Both the position numbers and the translations under genes were made by a program. Of a stretch of 64,000 nt of DNA, positions 25,586-38,144 are shown piece by piece (position 1 is the stretch's first letter; each line of letters begins with the position of its first letter). The stretch lies in NCBI RefSeq assembly GCF_905220415.1, contig NC_059555.1, positions 2,418,001-2,482,000 on the forward strand. The letters are read 5' to 3'. This DNA is from Colias croceus. Lineage: Eukaryota; Arthropoda; Insecta; Lepidoptera; Pieridae. The notes under the pieces are model-generated. The model saw nothing but the letters and a program-made list of their open reading frames with translations. It had not been told where the DNA came from and searched no databases.

Positions 25586-25656
25586 CAAAAAAAAAATGTG
25601 TGCGTGTACTAGTATACACACGTAAGAAGTGAAACTACTTTTTGACCCATTGAGAT
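25586..25656 (+). mobile_element. Left end of the GAAGTGAAAC inverted-repeat element
   Basis: Matches 45,277-45,337: GTGTGCGTGTACTAGT, ACACACGTAAGAAGTGAAAC, then TTGACC, where the match stops. The rest of the element is missing here, but a matching remainder lies at 29,724-29,890. Confidence 0.65.
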
Positions 25657-25810
25657 AATATTATTAATATGGGGACGATACCGCCTACATCACTTATGTT
25701 CCACTCAACATACGTCATGTGGCGTAACTGCACTCAGTCGCTTGCTCGCTCATTGGCGCGAACGTCACGCTCATTTTTTATTTGTTTTAAAGTGAAACGC
25801 ATCAAATATA

Positions 25811-27848
25811 GACTACAAGCCCGCATAGGAAAAAAATATGGGTCAAATGAACCACCAGGGGACATATCTAGAACGATAGAAGAGCATAAAATAATAAGAT
25901 TCATCACTATGCCGTCACTTGTAAGCTGTCCAACTGAGTGCAGATGAGAATTGAAAAGTACAGGTAGACTCGGTAAATTTTGGTCATATATTTTTGTACG
26001 GCATTATTAACCATCGATAGATCCATTAAAAATAATAAGAAACCGCTCAGTGCCGTACAAAAATGGTGGTCCACAAAGTCGGAATTTTTATTTAAATTCC
26101 GAGAGTTACCGAGGGTAAATTTGGTCATTTGACCATGTACGGCATCTGTGTCATACTATGCCTATACTGCTTTTAATCCATTATTCCGCAACGCCGTACA
26201 AAAATCATGGGGACAAGGGGAAAAAATCGAGAGTTGCAATCCCCTCTCTTTCCCCAGTCCAGGGGGTCATTTGACTAAGTACGGCTTCGGTTCCAAAACA
26301 TTATCTAGCACTCAAAAGTACTATTAAAAGCAATGCCGTCAAAAAATAATTGTTCTTTTAAATGTATACCAATAATCATCTTAATTTCATCGAATTCTTG
26401 ATATAAAGAGCTGTAAGGTCATTTGACCCTGTACGGGAACTTTTTTTTTAACATGATATTGTAAAATTCAATTGTTGTATAGTATTGCCGTTCAAAAGAA
26501 ACCGTTCTAAAAAAAGTTATAGAGAAATGCAAAAACAGAAATTTTGTAAAAGTTTAAACATCGTAGATTAATGAAATATAATAGTTTTCTACACTTTATT
26601 CGTTGTTTTAAATAGTATTAACATAGATAAATTAGGAAAAAACGATGCCGTACATTTTTGTGCAGACCACATCTTTTAGGCTGATGAAAGCGACGAAAGC
26701 TACAATTTTAAGGGTGCTTTATGGCCATTTGATACAGTACGGCATTAACATATTTTTACCCAACTACGGCAAAGCAAAAGGAGGGTTATGATTTTGACAG
26801 GTCATGTATGTATGTTCATCTATTCCCTCGTAACTTCTAAACTACTTATCAGAATTCGACAAATGACATATCATTAGAAGCGTCCGAATTGTTCACTGGA
26901 TAACCAGCGACCAGCTAGCTAAAGGCTATATGGGGTTTCACAAAATCTAATGTGGCGCCCTCTAGCGGACAAAACATACAGAGTAAAAAATAAAGTTAAG
27001 ATAAATATACCGTGTTTGGTATCATTTGAAAGCGCTTTACTTGTACATTTTGAATATGTATATATTACTAGCATTTGCTTGTGACTTTACCTGTATTCAT
27101 GGGCTGATTGCATATAATTCACATCTTTTCGTTCATAGCTTCTTTATTAGTTCATCAATTTAACGGAGTCCATTCCACCTGACTGGTGATAATTAACCAC
27201 CTCGAGCTTCTTAATATTAATGTATATTTATATTTTATTATCAAAATATAAAGCAAACATTTCGTTATATGGATTTTTTTCTTTTTCAGATTTTTTCCCC
27301 TTTGAACCAACGAAAATGTACGGCACATGAAAAAATATTATCTATGCATAAAATACTTTAAAAATAAATTTATTTCGTGTTGTGTCAAATGACCCCCTGG
27401 AGTGGGGAAAGAGAGGGGATTACAAAACTCGATTTTTTCCCCTTGTCCCCATGATTTTTGTACGGCGTTGCGGAATAATGGATTAAAAGCAGTATAGGCA
27501 TAGTATGACACAGATGCCGTACATGGTCAAATGACCAAATTTACCCCCGGTAACTCTCGGAAATTAAATAAAAATTCCGACTTTGTGGACCACCATTTTT
27601 GTACGGCACTGAGCGGTTTCTTATTATTTTTAATGGATCTATCGATGGTTAAGAATGCCGTACAAAAATATATGACCAAAATTTACCGAGTCTACCTGTA
27701 CTTTTCAATTCTCATCTGCACTCAGTTGGACAGCTTACAAGTGACGGCATAGTGATGAATCTTATTATTTTATGCTCTTCTATCGTTCTAGATATGTCCC
27801 CTGGTGGTTCATTTGACCCATATTTTTTTCCTATGCGGGCTTGTAGTC
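25811..27848. mobile_element. 2.04-kb element with ~466-bp terminal inverted repeats and GTACGGC motifs
   Basis: The left arm 25,811-26,276 and right arm 27,384-27,848 are inverted copies, nearly identical by eye. The termini read GACTACAAGCCCGCATAGG, with TA on both outer sides, consistent with a TA target. GTACGGC (either orientation) occurs about a dozen times: 25,996, 26,052, 26,137, 26,193, 26,279, 26,647, 26,737, 27,318, 27,460, 27,516, 27,601 and 27,657, often near ATTTGAC. The 1.1-kb centre has no recognisable transposase. The matching frames at 25,907 (-) and 27,531 (+) are just the same arm read twice. Likely a non-autonomous foldback-type DNA transposon with multiple binding-site repeats. 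Confidence 0.85.
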
Positions 27849-28265
27849 TAATATGCCTACGTGTGTGTTACGATATTGCACAAATAATACAAAGAATACG
27901 GAAAAGTGCAAAGGAATAACTTTTCATCAGTAAGTAACTAGATAATAATTTTTAAAACTTAGTTAGAGCAAAATTTTTGGCGGGCGACATTTTGTCATAG
28001 ATTAAAAATTTAAGATATGACATTGGGCATGAAATAAGTGTTGTTAGTAATATTTGCTGGCGTATATTTTTATAGTATAAAATAATAATTTTACATATTT
28101 AGAAAAGCATAGACTGGTTGTTAAATGAAAAAAGGTAAAATCATGAAATATGAAAATCAATTACTCAATCACCAATTTTTTTTTGTTAATTGATTTTAAT
28201 CAAGTTTTTAATTGATATTGTATAAGCTACTGACTTGAACGTATAATTGAATTATTATTTATTTA

Positions 28266-29339
28266 TCTGCACTAATATTATAAAGAGGAAAACTTTGTTT
28301 GTTTGTTTGATTGTAATTAATAGGCTCATAAACTGCTGGACCGATTTTGATGAAAGGAGAATGCCCATTTTTGGTACTGGTTTTTCTCATGCATCAAGAC
28401 AACAATACTATTAAAAAAAATGTCGGCAATTTAGAGGCCTTCTTACCATCGGAAAATATATTTTGAACAGGGAATGTTTTGTAAAATCTAATAAGACATG
28501 TAATTGTATAGATCCGTTATTATAGATTTAGTGTCCATTACCGGTTACCACGGTAAACAAGCGGTAACTTATTACATTTACTATGGTAAATAGCTAAATG
28601 TATTAATATCGATTATTGTTTTCATTGACTTACAAAAAAAATCAATTAACATAAAATCACTCTTTAAGGTATTGTTTATACACTGTAGGTTGTTTTAACA
28701 AAGATAGTGAAGTAAAATAATATAAATATGTATATATAAAAAAAAATATTATTATGACATAGCTTGGTAGGTAACCAGTTATTTCTTATTTGTTTCTTTC
28801 TTCGAATATGTAGTAAAAAAATGATTCAAACAACAACAGCAACAACAACATGTAAACCGAATAAAAACTCAATTGGCATTTTTTAAGTATATATTTAGGT
28901 TTTCTTGAAATCCGTCCCGGAAGATTTCTGGTGCCTACCTACACTAGCCGATGAACAGATAGACTTTGTCTGAAAGCATAAGCTCTACGCATAGATTAAA
29001 TATGTTAATCGAAAAATAACCTTTGGACGATAAAATGTTACCTAAATCACACATAAACCTAACTAAATTGGGGTTATTTAAGTTTTGAGGTTATTTCACA
29101 TTTTTCTCAATATCTTGAAAACCCCTGTTTTTATCACAAAAAAAATCAATTGGTAAAAATCTTTTGAATATCGAAGAACCCTCCAAAACCACTCTGGCAT
29201 TGACGCAACACTGTACTGTGGTCCATACTTTCATGGGCATTCTCCTTTGGCACAGACAATCTTAAGACCCTGAGAAAGAACATAGGCTACTTTTTATTGC
29301 GAAATATGTGCCACGGGCGAAGCCGGGGCGGACCGCTAG
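28266..29339 (+). mobile_element. Helitron-like element interrupted by a nested insertion
   Basis: The 5' end TCTGCACTAATATTATAAAG follows A; the 3' end GGCGAAGCCGGGGCGGACCG then CTAG precedes T. Reading 28,266-28,355 directly into 29,246-29,339 gives a continuous element: GACCGATTTTGATGAAA joined to TTTGGCACAGAC. The middle 890 bp is an insertion. Confidence 0.75.
28356..29245. mobile_element. Nested 890-bp element with 13-bp terminal inverted repeats
   Basis: GGAGAATGCCCAT at 28,356-28,368 is exactly inverted at 29,233-29,245. It sits inside the Helitron-like element. No target-site duplication is needed to rebuild the host sequence. The interior is AT-rich and has no recognisable protein, but includes GGTTACC/GGTAAC-type inverted motifs near 28,545-28,590. 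Confidence 0.65.
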
Positions 29340-29612
29340 TTCAGAGATAAGTAATTAATATTTTTTCTATTCAAGGTTTCCATGTCTGGGCCGTGAAGAA
29401 AGGGAAAAATTATTTTTTTTTTTTTTCTAAAAAAGGCTCAATTTGTAAGGAATAAAACTTCCCATAGCCCTGACTGAACCTAAAACACGAAAAAAATTAA
29501 ATTATTCCATATGAGGTCACTATTTACATCATCATAAATTATATGCCAGATATTGTTAGCCCCGCGTAGTAAAGTCAGTTTATACCTAAAATAAATATTA
29601 AGTAAGTACAAA

Positions 29613-29723
29613 GACATCGCATAATCTATGACTGTCTAGCCGTCATTCGCGCGCCCCGCGCCGCCTCGCTTGGCGCACAGATTTTGTTCGTGGTGTCTGC
29701 TCCATATTAATATTATCTCAATG
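29613..29723. repeat. 110-bp GC-rich segment, copy B
   Basis: Nearly identical to 25,378-25,490. Here it joins directly to the interior of the GAAGTGAAAC element at TTTTGACC. Confidence 0.8.
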
Positions 29724-29890
29724 TTTTGACCTTAATTTTTAAGAAATAATTTACCATATTATGCAACTTTACAGAAATACGTCGAATCACGCGTGGTCGG
29801 GATAAGAAAAAGATGGCGCGTAACGGAAAAATGTCACGTGTAACGAAAAAATGTTACACTAAATTTTTTTCCAACCCCAAGTTTCACTTC
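29724..29890 (+). mobile_element. Remainder of the GAAGTGAAAC inverted-repeat element
   Basis: Matches 45,333-45,502 from GACCTTA onward: AAATACGTCGAATCACGCGT, GCGTAACGGAAA, CGTAACGAAAAAATGTTACA, ending AAGTTTCACTTC. The left end is absent and replaced by the 110-bp repeat. Confidence 0.7.
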
Positions 29891-30459
29891 AAAAACATTT
29901 TAAGTCATAAAAGATTACAAATTACAATGAATTGAGATTTAAATCCATTGTAAAGTGTTTAATTTGTTAAAAGACTCGCGTAAAGTTGAACGCAAGAAAA
30001 ATGCTAATTTTCTCAACGTCGCTCGGCTCTCTTACCCGAAATAATAGGTAATTTAAAACCTCTTGTATCTTTATATTTATCCGATATTTTTACGCAATGC
30101 TGGTTTTGTGATTGACCTTGTAAAAACCACTTTTATTTAAGAAATTATCCGATCATTTTTATTTGAAAACTTTATAATATTAAATTATTTATACAATGTT
30201 TGGATTTGTTTTCTTTTTTCGCCAGAATTTCGCCATCTTCCATTATATGTTTGATGCGTAATGTAGTTGATAGATAACTTATAGAACTTTCGCATTTATA
30301 CCTATTGAAAAATTACGCACGCGCTCCAAAACTGTCAATATTTATTACTAATTAATACTAATTTTTAGATAATTTATTGCGTATTTTAATTTTAATTGTT
30401 ATTTCTATTTAATTTTGGGTCTTTGTTACTCTGAAATAAAGAATTTATTATTATGTTTC
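29891..30459. other. AT-rich, no gene seen
   Basis: No coding frame or structured element recognised. Confidence 0.5.
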
Positions 30460-31265
30460 TCATCTCCATAATACTCGGGTACCACCAGAAGGACGGTACC
30501 CGGTCTTTTGGAAGGCTTACGTGGGGACACGGATCCAACACGCAGAGGCCCTTTTGAGAGTTTTAATGTGTTATGGGACACCAGCCGCAGCCTGCCCAGG
30601 ACTGCACTTTATAGAGATACAGCCCTGGGCAGTCCGCGGCCGATGTAGGACTATTACAGAAAATGGAAATAAATGACTGGACTATGGAAGGGGTGCTATG
30701 TGGACAGGTTACTGGATCTATAGGAACTATGGCGTCTGCCTTTCTACAACAAAGTTTGTAAAAATATATTGGCAGACGGTGACTCGCCCTCTCACAGATG
30801 GGCCCTCTAAAAAGTCGCTGTAACTTAGCAACAAGAGGGCAACATGTCGTGAGCAGCTAAGGGTGGAGAGGCGTCCCTGGACTTTAAACGACGATCACGC
30901 GCTCCCTGAGGGTCCAGCATCACGTGCCCACTCGCCACTTACGCTTCGCATCCACCCTTCGAGCTAAAAGCTCTCGCGACTCCACTCTGGCCGGCCGGTT
31001 AAGGCAAGCCAGAGGTGGGGGTCCTGTCCTCGTCAGGCTTCACTCCGACCGGCCGGTGAAGGCAAGCCAGAGATGAAGACAGGGGCCTCCCCCGGGAGCA
31101 CTCAGTTCCCGCGGGGTCGCTACTCCCCGACACCCCGCCACAAGGTGTCCTGCGGGTTGACTGATTGCACGGGTGGAATATCTACTGTCACGTAGACAAT
31201 AGATATTCCAACCGTGGGCGATGGGGTCGTCACATCCCTACGCCCTTATTATTATTATTATTACT
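30460..31265 (+). mobile_element. LINE 3' region ending in (ATT)n
   Basis: About 800 bp of GC-rich sequence abruptly bounded by AT-rich DNA. It contains CAGAGGCCCTTTTGAGAG, duplicated GGCCGGCCGG...AAGGCAAGCCAGAG blocks (about 30,990 and 31,048) and a hairpin (GGAATATCTA..TAGATATTCC). It ends CCCTACGCCC then an ATT microsatellite (31,246-31,265). An end in a short tandem repeat is typical of some lepidopteran non-LTR retrotransposons. A 95-bp piece is shared with 53,439-53,540. No open reverse transcriptase frame is left. Confidence 0.65.
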
Positions 31266-31735
31266 AATTTTACTTCGAAAAAACTATATCTTTTTGACCT
31301 AGTTCGTAGATACCTATTTATCAAGTAAAAATCTTTCATAAGCTTTCTTTTCTTTATTTCAAAGCAAACTTCTATATTAAAGAATTAAAATTAAATTTAT
31401 TAAAATTAAATTACTCTGTAATAAAAGTCAAAGGATTTATTAGTTCCACAGCTCATTTATTAAGGTGGGAATCGAATGCAAATCGGAAACTACGTAGAAA
31501 GGTGACCACAGATAATATAATAGTACAGATAACTTATAGAGCAGCTGTGGCGCGCTTAATTCCTAGTTTTTGAATTCGTGCACAGAATAAAAATTTACGT
31601 AAGTAATACTTGCTCCTTTAAATGCACGTCGAATACATAAATGACGTTAATACTTCTATTATCGCTTTCTGTATTGAATTTTAATTTATATTTTACTGAA
31701 ACGGGAAAGCTCACAACCCAACTTTTTATATTTGG
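31266..31735. other. AT-rich, no gene seen
   Basis: No recognisable gene or element. Confidence 0.5.
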
Positions 31736-31926
31736 CTAGCTGCACCCCGCGGTTTCACCCGCGTGGCTCCGCTTCTGTTGGTCGTAGCGCGAGCGTGATG
31801 ATGTTATAGCCTATGATAATAGCCTTCCTCAATAAATGGACTATTTCAACCGACAGAATTTTTCAAATCGAACCAGTAGTTCTTGAGATGAGCGCATTTA
31901 AATGAACAAAATCTTCGTCTTTATAA
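31736..31926 (-). mobile_element. Helitron-like element, GCTGAAGAG subfamily
   Basis: On + it begins CTAG with the GCGGTTTCACCCGCGTGGC hairpin and TTTTTCAAATCGAACCAG. The outermost 5' bases are diverged (TCTTTATAATAGG). Confidence 0.7.
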
Positions 31927-32641
31927 TAGGTAAGTACCTACTTGGTATATTAGTATGTATAGATTGAGTTCTAATAATTAATTAAAGTTCGATTAAATTG
32001 CTAGCCGTAAAATAATTACTTCAATTAAAAATTGATATGCAACATTAATTATAACTATATTTGGACAGAACAATATAGTTCGACTACAAAGTCTCATAGC
32101 ATGACAAGAGAAAATCGTAAAACTTTTATATCTGCCATTCTTAAATAGTACCTACAGCATCAGAGTAGCATAATATAAATTATAAAGTAACGCCTACTAA
32201 ATAAAACTACTCTAGTATTGCAGTTAAAAAATTGTTAAATAGCCAGCTATAGTCCCTGGCTGTCGGCCAAATTCTCATTTCACTGTATAGATAACTACCC
32301 GACCAAATTGAGACGTAATTTTTTATGAATGCAGAGCATATAATTGGTTTTGTAGCATTTTAGATTTTGCTCCTCGAGCGAAATGCTTGATTAAAAGAAA
32401 ATCGTTTTTTTTTTTTCAGATTACAAGTCATGTTACATTCATGGTATAATTTTTGCTGTAAATGGGTAATCCCGCTACATAAGCTCGGTTAGGAATTATA
32501 TATATTACGTATACAAAGAAAATTTTAAATAAAGATAAGATATAGAAACAATATCTAGTTATTTTCTTGTTTTACCTATATCAGCACCTTCGATTTTCAT
32601 TTCATTCATCAGCTCAGTATTAATCAAGATTATATTTATTA

Positions 32642-32837
32642 CTAGCTGCTCCGCGCGGCTTCACGCCCGTGGCTCCACTCCTGTTGGTCGTAGCGTGATG
32701 ATATATAGCCTATATATAGCCTTTCTCGATAAATGAGCTATCTAACACCGAAAGAATTTTTCAAATCGAACCAGTAGTTCCCGAGATTAGCGCATTCAAA
32801 CAAACAAACTCTTCAGCTTTATAATGTTAAGTATAGA
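32642..32837 (-). mobile_element. Full-length Helitron-like element, GCTGAAGAG subfamily
   Basis: CTAG at 32,642 preceded by A and GTATAGA at 32,831-32,837 followed by T. Read on minus this is A|TCTATAC...CTAG|T. The hairpin GCGCGGCTTCACGCCCGTGG and the usual core are present. Confidence 0.75.
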
Positions 32838-35200
32838 TTCAAGTGATTCAAGATTTATTTTTCTTCCTTTTCGGCAAACCTAAGAATAAGAAGGCTTTCT
32901 ATTTACACTTTTAATGTGTTTATTATATTTAGTAGTAAAACAACATATTATATTATACATAATATGTAATGAATACATCATCGCTTCTACATTAAAGTTA
33001 ACATCAACAAACATACTCCCACTCGAAGTTCCACACGAGTAACCCTAACTTCATTACTTATTTTATCTTACGCTACCATACAATTAATCTAAATTCCAAA
33101 CCTTTAATAACGTCTCACATAATTAAAAGTGAAAGTGGAACAGGAAAAGTCAAAGTAAAATGACATAAAAATCGCTACGAGTTAACTTTCCTTTAAACAT
33201 AAGCTAAGATAGTAAAAACAAGTTCAAAGAATCGATTTATAAAATTCATTACGTACCTACGTATATAATTTTACAAATGATATATACTATATATCTCACA
33301 ATCGGTAGGTACAACGAAGTAAAATTGATCGTGACATCTAAATAATAAACGAGAAACTTGAAAAACAATACAACTTGGTAAGTAGTTGGAAAACAAATAA
33401 TTCTTTCTCTTAAATATGGGCGTGGCGACTTTAGACACTTACGGTTCTTCAGCAAACAAGTTGTTTGTCAGATAATTGTGTGTCACCGACAATGTAAACA
33501 TCGTTAACTGCAAAGAAATTGCTGGAAATCTTCAAATGCAGTTCCCTTGAGATTGCAACTTGCTGGCCTTTTGCATCGCGACTAGAGAAAAGAATGTAAC
33601 ATCTCAACAATAAGTATTTGCATTTTGCATGTTATCAATTTTCTAACATATTTTCTTTTCGATTTTTTTTATTATTCATAAAATTAATAGAAAATATTAT
33701 ATGCACTTTAATTTTTACTAAATACGTTCAACCCTATATATAGACTTATAGAGTATAGAGTATTGACTCATGAATGTTAATACTGAAAATTAAGCCGTTA
33801 GAAAACTAATTGCATTGTTAATCATCTTACATAAGATATTCCAATATCAGTAGGTACTAGAACCATCAAACCCATATCAACTGAAACTTTCCAAATACCT
33901 GTCCAATTTATCAAGCATCGTTCCTGTGATTTGATCTATCAGTTAAATCATATTTTTAAACGTTTAATCTAAAATCTTATATATTACTATCCGCTTGCCA
34001 TGACTTCGCCATGATTGAGCAAGATACAATAAATATCCTGTCACTCCTGAATAGTGTAGCTTTCTATTACTGAAAGGAGTACGTCCACTGGAAGTATGGA
34101 TCCGAATATGAAAATTCGGATCCACACATATGTCTACAAAGTTTGAAACTGTTTTAAAGATAAATAGATAAAACTCAGTTCTCTCTTGAGATGTTCAAAT
34201 CACTTCGTTTCAAATTCAATAAACAAATCAATATCCGTAGGGCCTGAAGGCAATCTCATTGGAAATCGTAAAACAGATATAACCCGAGTTATACCTAAAC
34301 CTCATTTAGTTTAGGTTTCAGGCTTTCGCTCTTCCTCCTAAGTTTCCTTATGCTATAACCCGTAGTTTTAGTATAGGAGATTGTATTATGCGTGGTTGTA
34401 AAATAATATTGCAGACTGCAGTGGTATCCCTGATGTAATATTTACATTTTTTTATAGTAAAGACAATATCAGTAGAGAATGAAAAGGTTATTGTCAATCC
34501 CTGTTACATCACAATGATTTCCCTTCTCAATATTCTGGTTTAAAACGTAAATTAATTAATTTATTGCTTGCCTCATTGCTTCTTTAGATATCAGCATATC
34601 TAAAATAACAGAAAAAACAAAACGCTTGCTTTGACCATTAAATATCGCGAACATTCCATGAACTATTTCAAAAGGACATTGGAAACGCAATAAAAGCTTT
34701 CAATTTAAATATAATGGTGCAGTATTTCTTGAATAATCTTGAATAATCAATGATGTAATGAATAGGACTTACAGCCATTCGCAAAGGAAACGGAGTTTAA
34801 AAACCTACATAGATATGTAAGTACCTAATTAATAAGATACCTAGAGCAAATCTTTCATAATAATAATAGAAACAAAAATATATCCAATAGCTTTTAAATG
34901 TAAAATAAATACTCACTTCACCTCATTAAATCGATCGCATCGATATCGGTTCATCAATTCTCAATATACGAAAGAACGAAATCATATTTGTTCAATACAT
35001 TATAATATAATATTCGCAGGCTTATATACTATTTTCCTTATATACTAATACTTAAATTATAACTCAAAATTTATAATTATTTATCAAAAACTCACCATAA
35101 AATATTTCATATATTCCAATACTCATTTAACACAAAACTTTCACAAAAATCAAGAAATCGAATTAAAAACACATCACACCTCATAAAGTTAATAGAGATT
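32838..35200. other. AT-rich, no gene seen; hairpin at 34,097-34,124
   Basis: No recognisable gene. TGGATCCGAAT at 34,097 pairs with ATTCGGATCCA at 34,114, giving an 11-bp stem. The minus frame at 33,249-33,455 has no known family. Confidence 0.45.
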
Positions 35201-35204
35201 ACCA

Positions 35205-35395
35205 TAATCTTTATCGATAAACTATTTCATCGTAATGCGATAACGTTCGGTGTTGTAGAAATTTGAATTTATCCGCTGGCGGGAGTCTGGTTAAAATCGC
35301 CGAGCCCCCATCCGCAACTTCGGCACATCGTTTCGAACTGAGGGATCGCGATTCTGTAGGCAGTGATGTTACTGGTTATCGATAAAATCATTAGA
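35205..35395. promoter_or_regulatory. GC-rich island flanked by TATCGATA motifs
   Basis: A GC-richer stretch of about 110 bp (35,270-35,380, with CCGCTGGCGGGAG and CGCCGAGCCCCC) sits between TTTATCGATAAA at about 35,211 and TTATCGATAAAA at about 35,377. TATCGATA is the DREF/DRE core of insect housekeeping promoters, so this resembles a promoter. No attached coding exon was found. Confidence 0.25.
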
Positions 35396-35399
35396 TCAC

Positions 35400-36640
35400 A
35401 GTTTATGGAATGTTTCATAGAAAAATATTACAGTTATAAGTACTTACTGAATAGAAAGAAGAGCTCTGAACCAATGTGTGCTTAAAGTTTCAAATCGTAT
35501 TACTTTATAGAGTCAATAAAAAAAAGGTAAGCAATATTTTTTTATCAAATTAAACAAAACAATGTTTTTTTAAAGCTTATTTCTAATATGCCTAATATTT
35601 TTTTGTTTTATGACACGAACCTATTTCAAATGTAACACAATTAAGTAATTGACGATCCTTAAATTTTGTAATGTTTAATATGTCTTATCAAAACATAAAC
35701 TTACTTAATAATCCAAACAAGCACTCTCAAACTCAAATTAATACCTAAAATAGTTGCTTACCTCCACTTTGAATACCTGTTATCTATAAATTGTTATCTA
35801 TATTGTTGTTATCTATAAAAAAGGTATCGACAAAATCTATCGACACCTTACATCCTTGTCTTCCTTGCTTCCAGCGATAGTAAGCATAACATTGGCTGAA
35901 ATCGCGCATGTGCAAACGATGTTTTTCTCAACTGATAACTTGAATCGTCTTCCACTAAGCCTTATATTCATTGCTGAGTGATGACCGAGATATCGATATG
36001 GATTTGAAAACTATAATAATATACCTACTTGTGTATAACTTGACCTGATTGTAGTTGATAGGATTCTTAACAAAAATCCGTGGAGCGAGCATTCAGGACA
36101 CGTATAAGTTAATTATTTCTGCCAGTATTAACTGCGATCTCTATTTCTATTGGTAATAATTTATGAAGAAGTCAATGTTAATACTTAATAAAAATATTGT
36201 ACATTGTTGTGTATAGGTAATATAATGAATTTAAATTATTAGAGTAAACTCTACATTCATAATTTGGCGAGTTTAAATTTTAGAGTTTACCAGAGGTGTT
36301 TATACGAAATTTATTTCTTCTTACAGAAAATTTCGAATCGGTAGAGCCTTGGTAGAGCCATTTGCAAGTTTCATCGAGCCTACACATGTCAATATTTGTT
36401 CAGTATGTGTATTGGTAAACAGTACGAAACATTTTCCTGCTTATACGGTTTTTTCGCCTTTCATCTCTACCTATATCGTATACCAATACGAGTGTCGATG
36501 TTGACACTGAATTCTACTTACTCTTTGATATGCACCAGGTTGACTTTTGGTGACAAAAATTATAACCATCAGAATGTGTGGATTAGATCAGCTTTATTGG
36601 AAAAAATATTGAGTAATGCACCTCTTATGTAGTGTAGTAG
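35400..36640. other. No supported gene
   Basis: AT-rich. The frame 36,396-36,632 (+) matches no family. An inverted pair GGTATCGACAAA / TATCGACACC lies near 35,822-35,848. Confidence 0.4.
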
Positions 36641-36699
36641 GTACTCAATATTTTTTCCTAAAACTTAGGTTTTCTCATATTCTTTATGACAATAAACTT

Positions 36700-36810
36700 G
36701 ATCAGATTATAGTGGCTGGGAGCCGCTGCATGCAGGCCGAGGACTATTCTTTAAGTCTTTGGGCAGGCCGATATTCAGCAGTGGACGTCTTACAGTTGAT
36801 ACAACGGCGA
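36700..36810 (+). mobile_element. Possible LINE tail fragment
   Basis: GGAGCCGCTGCATGCAGGCC and GGCAGGCCGATATTCAGCAG followed by TGGACGTCTTACAG resemble the 3' tail of a common lepidopteran non-LTR retrotransposon (form recalled from memory). An open frame (36,616-36,906) crosses it without a recognised domain. Confidence 0.4.
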
Positions 36811-36906
36811 ACTTTTTCTGCATTGCAAGCTTATAAGAATAGGATTTCTTCGGTTACTTCAGATTTTGATCGGTTCGGTTTTAAAGTCAATGAGCTACGA
36901 GACTAA

Positions 36907-38144
36907 CACTTATGCTTACAGATAACGCATGTGTGGGTGTATGTATCCAGACGTTCCCTTTTTGAGTCTGGGGTCACTGATCTATTTACCTGACGTAAAC
37001 ACTTAAACGCTTTTCAATTTATTTCACACTTGACTACCCTCTGTTGAGGTTGTATGCAAGATAGAAATACTCAAGTTAATGTAAAATTAAATTAACTTTT
37101 AACATTTCAGAAGATACACAACTAGTTACATAAAAGTATTTACAAACAAAGGCCAATTAAAAGTTTTCGTTTATAAATCTTTAAGTTATAACAAGTTTTA
37201 AGGACTTTAATAATTATATTGTTAGTGTACCGAGAAGCTCTAAAATTCTGTACTACTACAATACCTACCTATAGATATCTAGCATTCCATATCCATTATT
37301 AAAATGCTTTAATGTATGAAGTAGAGAGGAAACAAGTTAAATCGTGATATCATTAAAAAATTGATGATAATGCCTGACAGGTAATAAACATCATTAGATT
37401 CTATCAGTCCAAAGTCTACTAAGAATGTGAATGCATGCATGATAACCTTATTGCTGTAACATCTGTTCCCCTGATAAATTTTCATTTATATCCAAGAATT
37501 AAGTGCCCTGTATCAGTAGAAATAACAAATTCTTTTATTGACTAAAAATTCACAAACATTCTATATATTTGTTTAAGTATAACATTTTACCCACATTTCC
37601 TGAAAAGGGGAAAACAGTGTTAAATCGTGTACCTACTAATATAAACCATAATCGTAATCTTTGATATATTTCACGCAATCAATGTGTACATCCTAATATC
37701 GAGGTTATAAATCTCTGCTGTATTTATTTACAAAACGCGTTAAGGAAAACTGGAAACCCACCGCCCTTTTAGTACTATCTAAAACCACTTTATATGGATA
37801 AACTTCGAATAATTGTCATTCTTTTGGGGTGAAATAAAAGTGGTCCAATGAAGTCTTCAAATTAAAAGGTAGTATCATCATTCCATCTGAAATTTTTTTT
37901 GAAATGCTACATTTTACGTATCGACCCAGTAGGAAAACTCTCGGTCAAATTTGTGAAATGATTATAAGCTTGTATTATGTAATCTATGCCCCTTAAAATA
38001 CAGCATAAGTACACATAATAGGAAAACAAGAATCCTTTCGCACGAAGTTATATAATAAGGAAGTCATATAAGAAGGATGAGTTGATGAGTTTCTTTACTT
38101 ACCTTTAACCGAAGATATATATAAAATTTTATATACCAATAATA
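36907..38144. other. AT-rich, no gene seen
   Basis: No coding frame or structured element recognised. Confidence 0.5.

Noticed and set aside
25907..27752. Two nearly identical 73-codon frames in opposite orientations
   Set aside because: They are one inverted-repeat arm read twice; the shared frame reflects the repeat and not a protein gene.
36616..36906. 96-codon + frame with a soluble-looking C-terminus
   Set aside because: Overlaps a probable LINE tail and shows no recognised domain.
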